A stretch of DNA of 64,000 nt from Ectobius pallidus. Taxonomy: Eukaryota; Arthropoda; Insecta; Blattodea; Ectobiidae. A program made the translations under genes and the position numbers. The stretch spans positions 10,842,530 to 10,906,529 of the forward strand of contig CAXKWD010000006.1 in NCBI GenBank assembly GCA_964059195.1, read 5' to 3'. Positions 49,401-63,009 of this stretch are shown one piece after another (within the stretch, counting starts at the first letter, position 1; each line of letters opens with the position of its first letter). The notes under the pieces were generated by a model. It saw nothing but the letters and a program-made list of their open reading frames with translations. It was not told where the DNA came from and ran no database searches.

Positions 49401-52400
49401 TAACAGCTATATAACCTTCAGCTTGTCAGGCTGTGTAACCTATGTGTTGCTAGGGCCATGTTTAGCGCCATTGCTTAACTTTTTGGTTTCTATAACACTG
49501 GTTACGGTACCTAACAAGTTGCTCTGAAGATAACAAGCTCAGCACGGATGCTGGTTGCTGTGCTATGCAGGCAGTAGGCGGTACTGTACCCATTCCTTAG
49601 ATTGATTTTGTTAGCAGGTTCCAGTATCTGTAAAGATAGATAGAGAGTATTAGTGATGCATATTGACAAAAGTTCCGAGTTGAAGATAACAAATAGATCA
49701 TGAAATGAACATTTCAAGACATAGAACTTAATGCAAATAACAATAAAGCTCATTGGATATAATTAATCCCCAAACGAGCACACGAGAGTTGAGGACATGA
49801 TTTTTATGGTTAAGCGAGTAGAAAGACAAATGAATATAAGGTGAAATTTAATGGAACTGATACTTACACACCAATCTTCTTATCAGTAGTCCGTACGATA
49901 GAATTCTTGCCAAAACAACACCTCGCCTGCTAGCTATGCAATCTAACAGCTATATAACCTTCAGCTTGTCAGGCTGTGCAACCTATGTGTTGCTTGGGCC
50001 ATGTTTGGAACCATTGCTTAACTTTTTGGTTCCTATAACACTGGTTACGGTCCCAGACAAGTTGCTCTGAAGATATCAAGCTCAGCACGGATGCTGGTTG
50101 CTGTGCTATGCAGGCAGTAGGCGGTACTGTACCCATTCCTTAGATTGATATTGTTAGCAGGTTCCAGTATCTGTAAAGATAGATAGATAGTATTAGTGAT
50201 GAATATTGACAAAAGTTCCGAGTTGAAGACAACTAGATAATGAAATGAACATTTCAAGACATAAGACTTAGTGCAAATAAGAATAAAGCTCATTGGATAT
50301 AATTAATCCCCAAACGAGCACACGAGAGTTGAGAGCATGATTTTTATGGGTATGCGAGTAGAAAGTCAATTGAATATAAGGTGAAATTAATTGGAACTGA
50401 TACTTACACACCAATCTTCTTATCAGTAATCCGTACGATAGAATTCTTGCCAAAACAACACCTCGCCTGCTAGCTATGCAATCTAACAGCTATATAACCG
50501 TCAGGTTGTCAGGCTGTGTAACCTATGTGTTGCTAGGGCCATGTTTAGCGCCATTGCTTAACTTTTTGGTTCCTATAACACTGGTTACGGTCCATGACAA
50601 GTTGCTCTGAAGATATCAAGCTCAGCACGGATGCTGGTTGCTGTGCTATGCAGGCAGTAGGCGGTACTGTTCCCATTCCTTAGACTGATTTTGTTAGCAG
50701 GTTCCAGTATCTGTAAAGATAGATAGAGAGTATTAGTGATGCATATTGACAAAAGTTCGGAGTTGAAGATAACAACTAGATCATGAAATTAATATTTCTA
50801 GACATAGGACTTTATGCAAATAACAATAAAGCTCATTGGATATAATTTATCTCCAAACGAGCACCCGAGAGTTGAGGACATGATTTTTATGGGTATGCGA
50901 GTAGAAAGACAAATGAATATAAGGTGAAATTTAATGGAACTGATACTTACATACCAATCTTCTTATCAGTAGTCCGTACGATAGAATTATTGCCAAAACA
51001 ACACCTCGCCTGCTAGCTATGCAATCTAATAGCTATATAACCTTCAGCTTGTTAGGCTGTGCAACCTATGTGTTCCTAGGGAAATGTTTAGCGCCATTGC
51101 TTAACTTTTTGGTTCCTATAACACTGGTTACGGTCCCTAAAAAGTTGCTCTGAAGATATCAAGCTCAGCACGGATGCTGGTTGCTGTGCTATGCAGGCAG
51201 TAGGCGGTACTGTGCCCATTCCTTAGATTGATATTGTTAGCAGGTTCCAGTATCTGTAAAGATAGATAGAGAGTATTAGTGATGAATATTGACAAAAGTT
51301 CCGAGTTGAAGACAACAACTAGATCATGAAATGAACATTTCAAGACATAGGACTTAGTGCAAATAAGAATAAAGCTCATTGGATATAATTAATCCCCAAA
51401 CGAGCACACGAGAGTTGAGGACATGATTTTTATGGGTATGCGAGTAGAAAGACAATTGAATATAAGGTGAAATTAATTAGAACTGATACTTACACACCAA
51501 TCTTCTTATCAGTAGTCCGTACGATAGAATTCTTGCCAAAACAACACCTCTCCTGCTAGCTATGCAATCTAACAGCTATATAACCTTCAGCTTGTCAGGC
51601 TGTGCAACCTATGTGTTGCTAGGGCCATGTTTAGCACCATTGCTTAACTTTTTGGTTCCTATAACACTGGTTACGGTCCCAGACAAGTTGCTCTGAAGAT
51701 ATCAAGCTCAGCACGGATGCTGGTTGCTGTGCTATGCAGGCAGTAGTAGATACTGTGCCCATTCCTTAGATTGATTTTGTTAGCAGGTTCCAGTATCTGT
51801 AAAGATAGATAGAGAGTATTAGTGATGCATATTGACAAAAGTTCGGAGTTGAAGATAACAACTAGATGATGAAATTAATATTTCTAGACATAGGACTTAA
51901 TGCAAATAACAATAAAGCTCATTAAATATAATTAATCCCCAAACGAGCACACGAGAGTTGAGGACATGATTTTTAGTGTTAAGCGAATAGAAAGACAAAT
52001 GAATATAAGGTGAAATTCAATGGAACTCATACTTACACACCAATCTTCTTATTAGTAGTCCGTACGATAGAATTCTTGCCAAAACAACACTTCGCCTGCT
52101 AGCTATGCAATCTAACAGCTATATAACCTTCAGCTTGTCAGGCTGTGCAACCTATGTGTTGCTAGGGCCATGTTTAGCGCCATTGCTTAACTTTTTGGTT
52201 CCTATAACACTGGTTACGGTCCCTAACAAGTTGCTCTGAAGATATCAAGCTCAGCACGGATGCTGGTTGCTGTGCTATGCAGGCAGTAGGCGGTACTGTA
52301 CCCATTCCTTACATTGATTTTGTTAGCAGCTTCCAGTATCTGTAAAGATAGATAGAGAGTATTAGTGATGCATATTGACAAAAGTTCCTCGTTGAAGATA

Positions 52401-53465
52401 ACAAATAGATCATGAAATGAACATTTCAAGACATAGAACTTAATGCAAATAACAATAAAGCTCATTGGATATAATTAATCCCCAAACGAGCACAAGAGAG
52501 TTGAGGACATGATTTTTATGGTTAAGCGAGTAGAAAGACAAATGAATATAAGGTGAAATTTAATGGAACTGATACTTACACACCAATCTTCTTATCAGTA
52601 GTCCGTACGATAGAATTCTTGCCAAAACAACACCTCGCCTGCTAGCTATGCAATCTAACAGCTATATAACATTCAGCTTGTCAGGCTGTGCAACCTATGT
52701 GTTGCTAGGGCCATGTTTAGCGCCATTGCTTAACTTTTTGGTTCCTATAACACTGGTTACTGTCCCTGACAAGTTGCTCTGAAGATATCAAGCTCAGCAC
52801 GGATGCTGGTTGCTGTGCTATGCAGGCAGTAGGCGGTACTGTACCCATTCCTTAGATTGATTTTGTTAGCAGGTTCCAGTATCTGTAAACATAGATAGAG
52901 AGTATTAGTGATGCATATTGACAAAAGTTCCGAGTTGAAGATAACAAATAGATCATGAAATGAACATTTCAAGACATAGAACTTAATGCAAATAACAATA
53001 AAGCTCATTGGATATAATTAATCCCCAAACGAGCACACGAGAGTTGAGGACATGATTTTTGTGGTTAAGCGAGTAGAAAGACAAATGAATATAAGGTGAA
53101 ATTTAATGGAACTGATACTTACACACCAATCTTCTTATCAGTAGTCCGTATGATAGAATTCTTGCCAAAACAACACCTCGCCTGCTAGCTATGCAATCTA
53201 ACAGCTATATAACCGTCAGGTTGTCATGCTGTGTAACCTATGTGTTGCTAGGGCCATGTTTAGCGCCATTGATTAACTTTTTGGTTCCTATAACACTGGT
53301 TACGGTCCATGACAAGTTGCTCTGAAGATATCAAGCTCAGCACGGATGCTGGTTGCTGTGCTATGCAGGCAGTAGGCGGTACTGTACCCATTCTTTAGAC
53401 TGATTTTGTAAGTAGGTTCCAGTATCTTTAAAAATAGATAGAGAGTATCAGTGATGCATATTGAC

Positions 53466-56181
53466 AAAAGTTCGGAGTTGAAGATAACAACTAGATCATG
53501 AAATTAATATTTCTAGACATAGGACCTAATTCAAATAACAATAAAGCTCATTGGATATAATTAATCCCCAAACGAGCACACGAGAGTTGAGGACATGATT
53601 TTTATGGTTAAGCGAGTAGAAAGACAAATGAATATAAGGTGAAATTTAATGGAACTCATAATTTACACACCAATCTTCTTATTAGTAGTCCGTACGATAG
53701 AATTCTTGCCAAAACAACACTTCGCCTGCTAGCTATGCAATCTAACAGCTATATAACCTTCAGCTTGTCAGGCTGTGCAACCTATGTGTTGCTAGGGCCA
53801 TGTTTAGCGCCATTGCTTAACTTTTTGGTTTCTATAACACTGGTTACGGTACCTAACAAGTTGCTCTGAAGATAACAAGCTCAGCACGGATGCTGGTTGC
53901 TGTGCTATGCAGGCAGTAGGCGGTACTGTACCCATTCCTTAGATTGATTTTGTTAGCAGGTTCCAGTATCTGTAAAGATAGATAGAGAGTATTAGTGATG
54001 CATATTGACAAAAGTTCCGAGTTGAAGATAACAAATAGATCATGAAATGAACATTTCAAGACATAGAACTTAATGCAAATAACAATAAAGCTCATTGGAT
54101 ATAATTAATCCCCAAACGAGCACACGAGAGTTGAGGACATGATTTTTATGGTTAAGCGAGTAGAAAGACAAATGAATATAAGGTGAAATTTAATGGAACT
54201 GATACTTACACACCAATCTTCTTATCAGTAGTCCGTACGATAGAATTCTTGCCAAAACAACACCTCGCCTGCTAGCTATGCAATCTAACAGCTATATAAC
54301 CTTCAGCTTGTCAGGCTGTGCAACCTATGTGTTGCTAGGGCCATGTTTAGAACCATTGCTTAACTTTTTGGTTCCTATAACACTGGTTACGGTCCCAGAC
54401 AAGTTGCTCTGAAGATATCAAGCTCAGCACGGATGCTGGTTGCTGTGCTATGCAGGCAGTAGGCGGTACTGTACCCATTCCTTAGATTGATATTGTTAGC
54501 AGGTTCCAGTATCTGTAAAGATAGATAGATAGTATTAGTGATGAATATTGACAAAAGTTCCGAGTTGAAGACAACAACTAGATAATGAAATGAACATTTC
54601 AAGACATAAGACTTAGTGCAAATAAGAATAAAGCTCATTGGATATAATTAAACCCCAAACGAGCACACGAGAGTTGAGGACATGATTTTTATGGGTATGC
54701 GAGTAGAAAGACAATTGAATATAAGGTGAAATTAATTGGAACTGATACTTACACACCGATCTTCTTATCAGTAATCCGTACGATAGAATTCTTGCCAAAA
54801 CAACACCTCGCCTGCTAGCTATGCAATCTAACAGCTATATAACCGTCAGGTTGTCAGGCTGTGTAACCTATGTGTTGCTAGGGCCATGTTTAGCGCCATT
54901 GCTTAACTTTTTGGTTCCTATAACACTGGTTACGGTCCATGACAAGTTGCTCTGAAGATATCAAGCTCAGCACGGATGCTGGTTGCTGTGCTATGCAGGC
55001 AGTAGGCGGTACTGTTCCCATTCCTTAGACTGATTTTGTTAGCAGGTTCCAGTATCTGTAAAGATAGATAGAGAGTATTAGTGATGCATATTGACAAAAG
55101 ATCGGAGTTGAAGATAACAACTAGATCATGAAATTAATATTTCTAGACATAGGACTTTATGCAAATAACAATAAAGCTCATTGGATATAATTAATCCCCA
55201 AACGAGCACCCGAGAGTTGAGGACATGATTTTTATGGGTATGCGAGTAGAAAGACAAATGAATATAAGGTGAAATTTAATGGAACTGATACTTACATACC
55301 AATCTTCTTATCAGTAGTCCGTACGATAGAATTCTTGCCAAAACAACACCTCGCCTGCTAGCTATGCAATCTAATAGCTATATAACCTTCAGCTTGTTAG
55401 GCTGTGCAACCTATGTGTTCCTAGGGCCATGTTTAGCGCCATTGCTTAACTTTTTGGTTCCTATAACACTGGTTACGGTCCCTAAAAAGTTGCTCTGAAG
55501 ATATCAAGCTCAGCACGGATGCTGGTTGCTGTGCTATGCAGGCAGTAGGCGGTACTTTGCCCATTCCTTAGATTGATATTGTTAGCAGGTTCCAGTATCT
55601 GTAAAGATAGATAGAGAGTATTAGTGATGAATATTGACAAAAGTTCCGAGTTGAAGACAACAACTAGATCATGAAATGAACATTTCAAGACATAGGACTT
55701 AGTGCAAATAAGAATAAAGCTCATTGGATATAATTAATCCCCAAACGAGCACACGAGAGTTGAGGACATGATTTTTATGGGTATGCGAGTAGAAAGACAA
55801 TTGAATATAAGGTGAAATTAATTGGAACTGATACTTACACACCAATCTTCTTATCAGTAGTCCGTACGATAGAATTCTTGCCAAAACAACACCTCGCCTG
55901 CTAGCTATGCAATCTAACAGCTATATAACCTTCAGGTTGTCAGGCTGTGCAACCTATGTGTTGCTAGGGCCATGTTTAGCACCATTGCTTAACTTTTTGG
56001 TTCCTATAACACTGGTTACGGTCCCAGACAAGTTGCTCTGAAGATATCAAGCTCAGCACGGATGCTGGTTGCTGTGCTATGCAGGCAGTAGGCGGTACTG
56101 TACCCATTCTTTAGACTGATTTTGTAAGTAGGTTCCAGTATCTTTAAAAATAGATAGAGAGTATCAGTGATGCATATTGAC
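53466..56181. repeat. Five-monomer higher-order repeat, type II copy 1 (2716 bp)
   Basis: Five monomers of 544, 543, 543, 543 and 543 bp. The first carries AACTCATAATTTACAC with the extra base and the GGTTTCTATAAC variant. All landmarks recur 2716 bp later (53639/56355, 54387/57103, 55482/58198). Confidence 0.92.
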
Positions 56182-58897
56182 AAAAGTTCGGAGTTGAAGA
56201 TAACAACTAGATCATGAAATTAATATTTCTAGACATAGGACCTAATTCAAATAACAATAAAGCTCATTGGATATAATTAATCCCCAAACGAGCACACGAG
56301 AGTTGAGGACATGATTTTTATGGTTAAGCGAGTAGAAAGACAAATGAATATAAGGTGAAATTTAATGGAACTCATAATTTACACACCAATCTTCTTATTA
56401 GTAGTCCGTACGATAGAATTCTTGCCAAAACAACACTTCGCCTGCTAGCTATGCAATCTAACAGCTATATAACCTTCAGCTTGTCAGGCTGTGCAACCTA
56501 TGTGTTGCTAGGGCCATGTTTAGCGCCATTGCTTAACTTTTTGGTTTCTATAACACTGGTTACGGTACCTAACAAGTTGCTCTGAAGATAACAAGCTCAG
56601 CACGGATGCTGGTTGCTGTGCTATGCAGGCAGTAGGCGGTACTGTACCCATTCCTTAGATTGATTTTGTTAGCAGGTTCCAGTATCTGTAAAGATAGATA
56701 GAGAGTATTAGTGATGCATATTGACAAAAGTTCCGAGTTGAAGATAACAAATAGATCATGAAATGAACATTTCAAGACATAGAACTTAATGCAAATAACA
56801 ATAAAGCTCATTGGATATAATTAATCCCCAAACGAGCACACGAGAGTTGAGGACATGATTTTTATGGTTAAGCGAGTAGAAAGACAAATGAATATAAGGT
56901 GAAATTTAATGGAACTGATACTTACACACCAATCTTCTTATCAGTAGTCCGTACGATAGAATTCTTGCCAAAACAACACCTCGCCTGCTAGCTATGCAAT
57001 CTAACAGCTATATAACCTTCAGCTTGTCAGGCTGTGCAACCTATGTGTTGCTAGGGCCATGTTTAGAACCATTGCTTAACTTTTTGGTTCCTATAACACT
57101 GGTTACGGTCCCAGACAAGTTGCTCTGAAGATATCAAGCTCAGCACGGATGCTGGTTGCTGTGCTATGCAGGCAGTAGGCGGTACTGTACCCATTCCTTA
57201 GATTGATATTGTTAGCAGGTTCCAGTATCTGTAAAGATAGATAGATAGTATTAGTGATGAATATTGACAAAAGTTCCGAGTTGAAGACAACAACTAGATA
57301 ATGAAATGAACATTTCAAGACATAAGACTTAGTGCAAATAAGAATAAAGCTCATTGGATATAATTAATCCCCAAACGAGCACACGAGAGTTGAGGACATG
57401 ATTTTTATGGGTATGCGAGTAGAAAGACAATTGAATATAAGGTGAAATTAATTGGAACTGATACTTACACACCAATCTTCTTATCAGTAATCCGTACGAT
57501 AGAATTCTTGCCAAAACAACACCTCGCCTGCTAGCTATGCAATCTAACAGCTATATAACCGTCAGGCTGTCAGGCTGTGTAACCTATGTGTTGCTAGGGC
57601 CATGTTTAGCGCCATTGCTTAACTTTTTGGTTCCTATAACACTGGTTACGGTCCATGACAAGTTGCTCTGAAGATATCAAGCTCAGCACGGATGCTGGTT
57701 GCTGTGCTATGCAGGCAGTAGGCGTTACTGTTCCCATTCCTTAGACTGATTTTGTTAGCAGGTTCCAGTATCTGTAAAGATAGATAGAGAGTATTAGTGA
57801 TGCATATTGACAAAAGTTCGGAGTTGAAGATAACAACTAGATCATGAAATTAATATTTCTAGACATAGGACTTTATGCAAATAACAATAAAGCTCATTGG
57901 ATATAATTAATCCCCAAACGAGCACCCGAGAGTTGAGGACATGATTTTTATGGGTATGCGAGTAGAAAGACAAATGAATATAGGGTGAAATTTAATGGAA
58001 CTGATACTTACATACCAATCTTCTTATCAGTAGTCCGTACGATAGAATTCTTGCCAAAACAACACCTCGCCTGCTAGCTATGCAATCTAATAGCTATATA
58101 ACCTTCAGCTTGTTAGGCTGTGCAACCTATGTGTTCCTAGGGCCATGTTTAGCGCCATTGCTTAACTTTTTGGTTCCTATAACACTGGTTACGGTCCCTA
58201 AAAAGTTGCTCTGAAGATATCAAGCTCAGCACGGATGCTGGTTGCTGTGCTATGCAGGCAGTAGGCGGTACTGTGCCCATTCCTTAGATTGATATTGTTA
58301 GCAGGTTCCTGTATCTGTAAAGATAGATAGAGAGTATTAGTGATGAATATTGACAAAAGTTCCGAGTTGAAGACAACAACTAGATCATGAAATGAACATT
58401 TCAAGACATAGGACTTAGTGCAAATAAGAATAAAGCTCATTGGATATAATTAATCCCCAAACGAGCACACGAGAGTTGAGGACATGATTTTTATGGGTAT
58501 GCGAGTAGAAAGACAATTGAATATAAGGTGAAATTAATTGGAACTGATACTTACACACCAATCTTCTTATCAGTAGTCCGTACGATAGAATTCTTGCCAA
58601 AACAACACCTCGCCTGCTAGCTATGCAATCTAACAGCTATATAACCTTCAGGTTGTCAGGCTGTGCAACCTATGTGTTGCTAGGGCCATGTTTAGCACCA
58701 TTGCTTAACTTTTTGGTTCCTATAACACTGGTTACGGTCCCAGACAAGTTGCTCTGAAGATATCACGCTCAGCACGGTTGCTGGATGCTGTGCTATGCAG
58801 GCAGTAAGCGGGACTGTACTCATTCCTTATATTGATTTTGTTAGCAGGTTCCAGTATCTGTTAAGATAGATAGAGAGTATTAGTGATGCATATTGAC
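56182..58897. repeat. Five-monomer higher-order repeat, type II copy 2 (2716 bp)
   Basis: Adjacent copy of the 53466-56181 unit with few substitutions, for example CTGTCAGGCTG at 57567 and ATAGGGTG at 57981. The last monomer changes near 58765 to a different variant (CACGGTTGCTGGATGC), which marks the edge of the duplication. Confidence 0.92.
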
Positions 58898-60301
58898 AAA
58901 AGTTCGGAGTTGAAGATAACAAATAGATCATGAAATGAACATTTCAAGACATAGAACTTAATGCAAATAACAATAAAGCTCATTGGATATAATTAATCCC
59001 CAAACGAGCACACGAGAGTTGAGGACATGATTTTTATGGTTAAGCGAGTAGAAAGACAAATGAATATAAGGTGAAATTTAATGGAACTGATACTTACACA
59101 CCAATCTTCTTATCAGTAGTCCGTACGATAGAATTCTTGCCAAAACAACACCTCGCCTGCTAGCTATGCAATCTAACAGCTATATAACCTTCAGCTTGTC
59201 AGGCTGTGCAACCTATGTGTTGCTAGGGCCATGTTTAGCGCCATTGCTTAACTTTTTGCTTCCTATAACACTGGTTACGGTCCCTAAAAAGTTGCTCTGA
59301 AGATATCAAGCTCAGCACGGATGCTGGTTGCTGTGCTATGCAGGCAGTAGGCGGTACTGTGCCCATTCCTTAGATTGATATTGTTAGCAGGTTCCAGTAT
59401 CTGTAAAGATAGATAGAGAGTATTAGTGATGAATATTGACAAAAGTTCCGAGTTGAAGATAACAACTAGATCATGAAATTAATATTTCTAGACATAGGAC
59501 TTTATGCAAATAACAATAAAGCTCATTGGATATAATTAATCCCCAAACGAGCACACGAGAGTTGAGGACATGATTTTTATGTGTATGCGAGTAGAAAGAC
59601 AATTGAATATAAGGTGAAATTAATTGGAACTGATACTTACACACCAATCTTCTTATCAGTAATCCGTACGATAGAATTCTTGCCAAAACAACACCTCGCC
59701 TGCTAGGTATGCAATCTAACAGCTATATAACCTTCAGGTTGTCAGGCTGTGCAACCTATGTGTTGCTAGGGCCATGTTTAGCGCCATTGCTTAACGGTTT
59801 GGTTCCTATAACACTGGTTACGGTCCATGGCAAGTTGCTCTGAAGACATCAAGCTCAGCACGGATGCTGGTTGCTGTGCTATGCAGGCAGTAAGTGGTAC
59901 TGTGCAGATTCCCTAGGTAGTTTTTGTTAGCAGGTTCCAGCGTCTGTAATGATAGATAGAGTTTATTAGTGATGCATATTGACAAATAATAGATGCAATG
60001 GTTCTTGGGTGTTTGGTCAGTGTAAATTTTTCGAGATGTAAGATAGTCCCTCTTTGAGATCTCACGGTAGGGTCTACACTTCGGAAGTCTGAAAATTTTA
60101 AGAACTATGTAATGATAATGTGGAACTATAAATGACATAAATAACTGTAAAGTTATACATACGCCCAAGACAGCATAGCAGTATGTTGGAATGATATAGT
60201 GATCTGCTAGATACTGCATTAACTTCGATAAACACTCTTGATTATATCTCTTCAAGTAATCTTACTACTAACGTAAATAAGATAGCTGTTATTAAGTTTG
60301 A

Positions 60302-60885
60302 ACTGGCAAACCTTCTCCTGGAAAACAATTTTCATATTGCATTTATTTGATCTGTTCTAGATGATAGAAATAATCAACAATTTCTGTGAATATTAGTAGA
60401 TAAGCATCTATGCTGGTAACGGTTTGTAAATTAAGCCTTTAAAAAGTAAGCACTGGTGCACTAAAAATTACTTATTATGGGCTAGTTTATCTTGATATGC
60501 CATATGCTATTGAAGTATGGGGAGCATGTGCCTAAACGCATTATGTAGACTACTTATACTATAGAATAATACGTCTTAGACAAATGTATAAATTGGGAAG
60601 GGTGTACAACTGCAGAGATGAAATTAGGAAAGAAAAATTAACAATAATGTATTTGTATGCGTTTCAGGTAGCCATAGATGAAATTCACCAGTATGATACT
60701 CGATCAAAAATAAATATATACACAACAAGATACAACACAGAAACAGCAAACAGGGATCCCTACGTAATTAGGGTACAGTTCTATAATAAATGACAAAACA
60801 TCTTAAAACTGTGCACTGGGGAAAAAATTACTATTTAAAAAGTTGCCTTTGTGAAAAAATACTTTACAGGAACGATGAACTCTAA
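60302..60885 (+). pseudogene. LINE reverse transcriptase C-terminal fragment in L3
   Basis: Counterpart of 28080-28663 with the same stops (TGA at 60791-60793 after FYNK) and the same frameshift before the closing RNDEL segment, which ends with a stop at 60883-60885. Confidence 0.78.
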
Positions 60886-61138
60886 ATTAGATAAAGGCCT
60901 AGGATAAATAGTTTTATGATACCTGTCAAATTAATAATATACTCTAGTATGATCGTAATATTTGTAATTACATTTATTTGTTGATATGTTCAAAACCACT
61001 ATGTAACTAATATTTTGGATGAAATATAGTTGACTTTAATATTAATATTATTATTATTACTAGGTAGCAATGTCACAATTAAAATATTATCTAAAGGTCG
61101 CATTCATTTTAAGTGATGCTGTAGATTGCTGTATCCCT

Positions 61139-61180
61139 AAAGAGAGAGTGCGTGCGTGAGAGAGAGACAGAGAGAGAGAT
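61139..61180. repeat. GA/GT-rich simple repeat in L3
   Basis: Copy of the approximately 40-bp GAGAG/GTGCG tract described for S1 and L1. Confidence 0.85.
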
Positions 61181-62348
61181 GGAGTCATGGGACATTGAAT
61201 AAATGCCACACATATTGCTTCTATGTACTAAAACCAATATGCTATGCAAGGTAATACCTAGGAAGTTTCTGAAGTCTTCTGAAGTTTCGTGTAGTCGATA
61301 CTCTTCCTCACAGCTGTCCAATTTCTGGAAACCAGTGACGTTATTGAAACACAGTGTAGTCAATTCCCTTTCTCGCTCCTTTTCAAGTCCTGGAAACAAA
61401 ATACATTGTTGTTATCATTTGTCCTCCCCAGTTAGGATTTCCAAAATGTAGATGAACATTGCTCAATTTATTGTAGTACAATCTCGTGGCAAAGAGAATT
61501 TTAACATTATGCCTATTTATTTCGGATATTAAACATACATAAATCTTACGAGCTTCAAAAACTTATTATTGAACATACTCTCTTAAAGTGTAAGTGGGTG
61601 ATTGAACTGAAGAATATACGTATTTGATTGTATGTATGACTAATATGGCTGCTAGTTTTGCTGCTTACTGTGAATTATATTGGTAAGTGCTGACCAAATT
61701 TTGGGACTGGCTACCAACCTTCTCATAGAGTTAATTTCCACAACACGATATACCTAGGCAGTTTATTATCACAATAAATAGTTCCTCACCGTGACAAATT
61801 TTCTCCACTGTGTTATAATGGAAACTGTCCTTCGGGGTCAGTAAACTAATTTTACTATTTTTTATAAACTGCCCCGATCGCTGTTATATAGTAGTGTAGG
61901 CAGAGAGGGATACACATCCCCCATCTGCAACACGACTTAACCGGTTTACTGTTTCTCCTAGTTATTCTACCAGCACTCACTGCTCATACCCAGACGGCGA
62001 TTTATCAGCAAATAGCGAACCCTGTTCTAACCATAATAAAGAATTACTCACTTTTAGAATATTTTTCTTAATTACATCCTTTCTTCACTTTGTTCAAAAA
62101 TTCACAAGGACTTGTTGCTAAGCAAAATGTATCTTTAAGTTCAGTTTAAACGAAAAGGATCTAAGGAACAGCAAAGCTAAAGCTCTTGGTTGATTTAAAT
62201 CTCGCAGTTTTAAACTTTGAAGGTTAGGCCTTGATTTGCTGAACAGTTAACACCTATGAATTATAGATGTCGATTTTCCTTATATTTATTAGTAAATGGT
62301 TTTATGCCTAGTGGCCTATTTCATTGTATTTAACGTTCCTTTAATACA

Positions 62349-62776
62349 TGCCCGGTTTCTACAAACTTGTGAATTACCTATGGGTAAATTACCCATGGAT
62401 AAATTAGTTCCATTTAACCTACAATGGTATAATGAGCAAGGCCTTGGAGTTGTACAGTTAATTTAATTCAGAAGGCTTTGATCCTCATTGTTATTGATCC
62501 TATGAAAGGTTAAATTTTATCCAGCCATCCATGAAAGGACAAATTAACCCAAAGATTTACCCTTGGACAGATCTAGCCCGAGTTTGTAGGAACATTTTTT
62601 CTGTCATTTTCATATTTACCTAGAGGACATTTATCTAGAAACTCGCCACAAGTGTAAGTGATTGCTATCTTTAAATTATTTGTGTTTGTGTGGTGTTATT
62701 CTTGTGTAAATTGTGTAAATTCTGTGCATTAGATAATTTACCCATAGGTAATTCGCGAGTTTATAGAAACCGGCCA
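62349..62776. mobile_element. 428-bp MITE with 43-bp inverted repeats, L3 copy
   Basis: Same length, ends and ACA flanks (62346-62348 and 62777-62779) as the L1 copy, at exactly +32222. It was therefore copied with the block rather than inserted independently. Confidence 0.92.
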
Positions 62777-63009
62777 ACAGTCAATTAGAATTAGTTTAAG
62801 ATCTTTATTCTTTGTTTAAGATACAATGTTTTCTTTCCATGTGCAATCACATGGTAGTTAAAGCACTATTGAAAGTCATTCGTAATTTTCCTCAGAGAAA
62901 GTTATATTTATTATTAATCTAGAGTATCAGACTTCTTGTTTGTAATTGGTGAATATTGTCAATTAGTTTCCTTTTTATTATTATATGTAGAGATAACGGA
63001 TAGAGAAAG

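Larger units (their letters stand above)
37721..59986. repeat. Satellite array 4, about 41 monomers
   Basis: The longest uninterrupted array (22.3 kb), from the end of L2 to the start of L3. Most monomers are exactly 543 bp and belong to recurring subtypes arranged in higher-order units of five. A 3.7-kb segment at 38263 to about 41930 recurs at 48037 to about 51710 with a constant 9774-bp offset. Two pairs of adjacent five-monomer units are annotated separately. A partial unit of the second type also lies at about 46.3-48.0 kb, 7059 bp before its counterpart. The left and right edges carry the same divergent monomers that flank L1. Confidence 0.97.
59987..63009. repeat. Long non-satellite block, copy L3 (~3.0 kb)
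   Basis: Third long copy, same length as L1 (offset 32222 bp at the left edge, the LINE end, the MITE and the right edge). It enters and leaves the satellite at the same monomer positions. It carries the MITE like L1 but shares several left-side substitutions with L2. The flanking satellite on the right (63010-64000) matches the right flank of L1 rather than L2. Confidence 0.9.
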
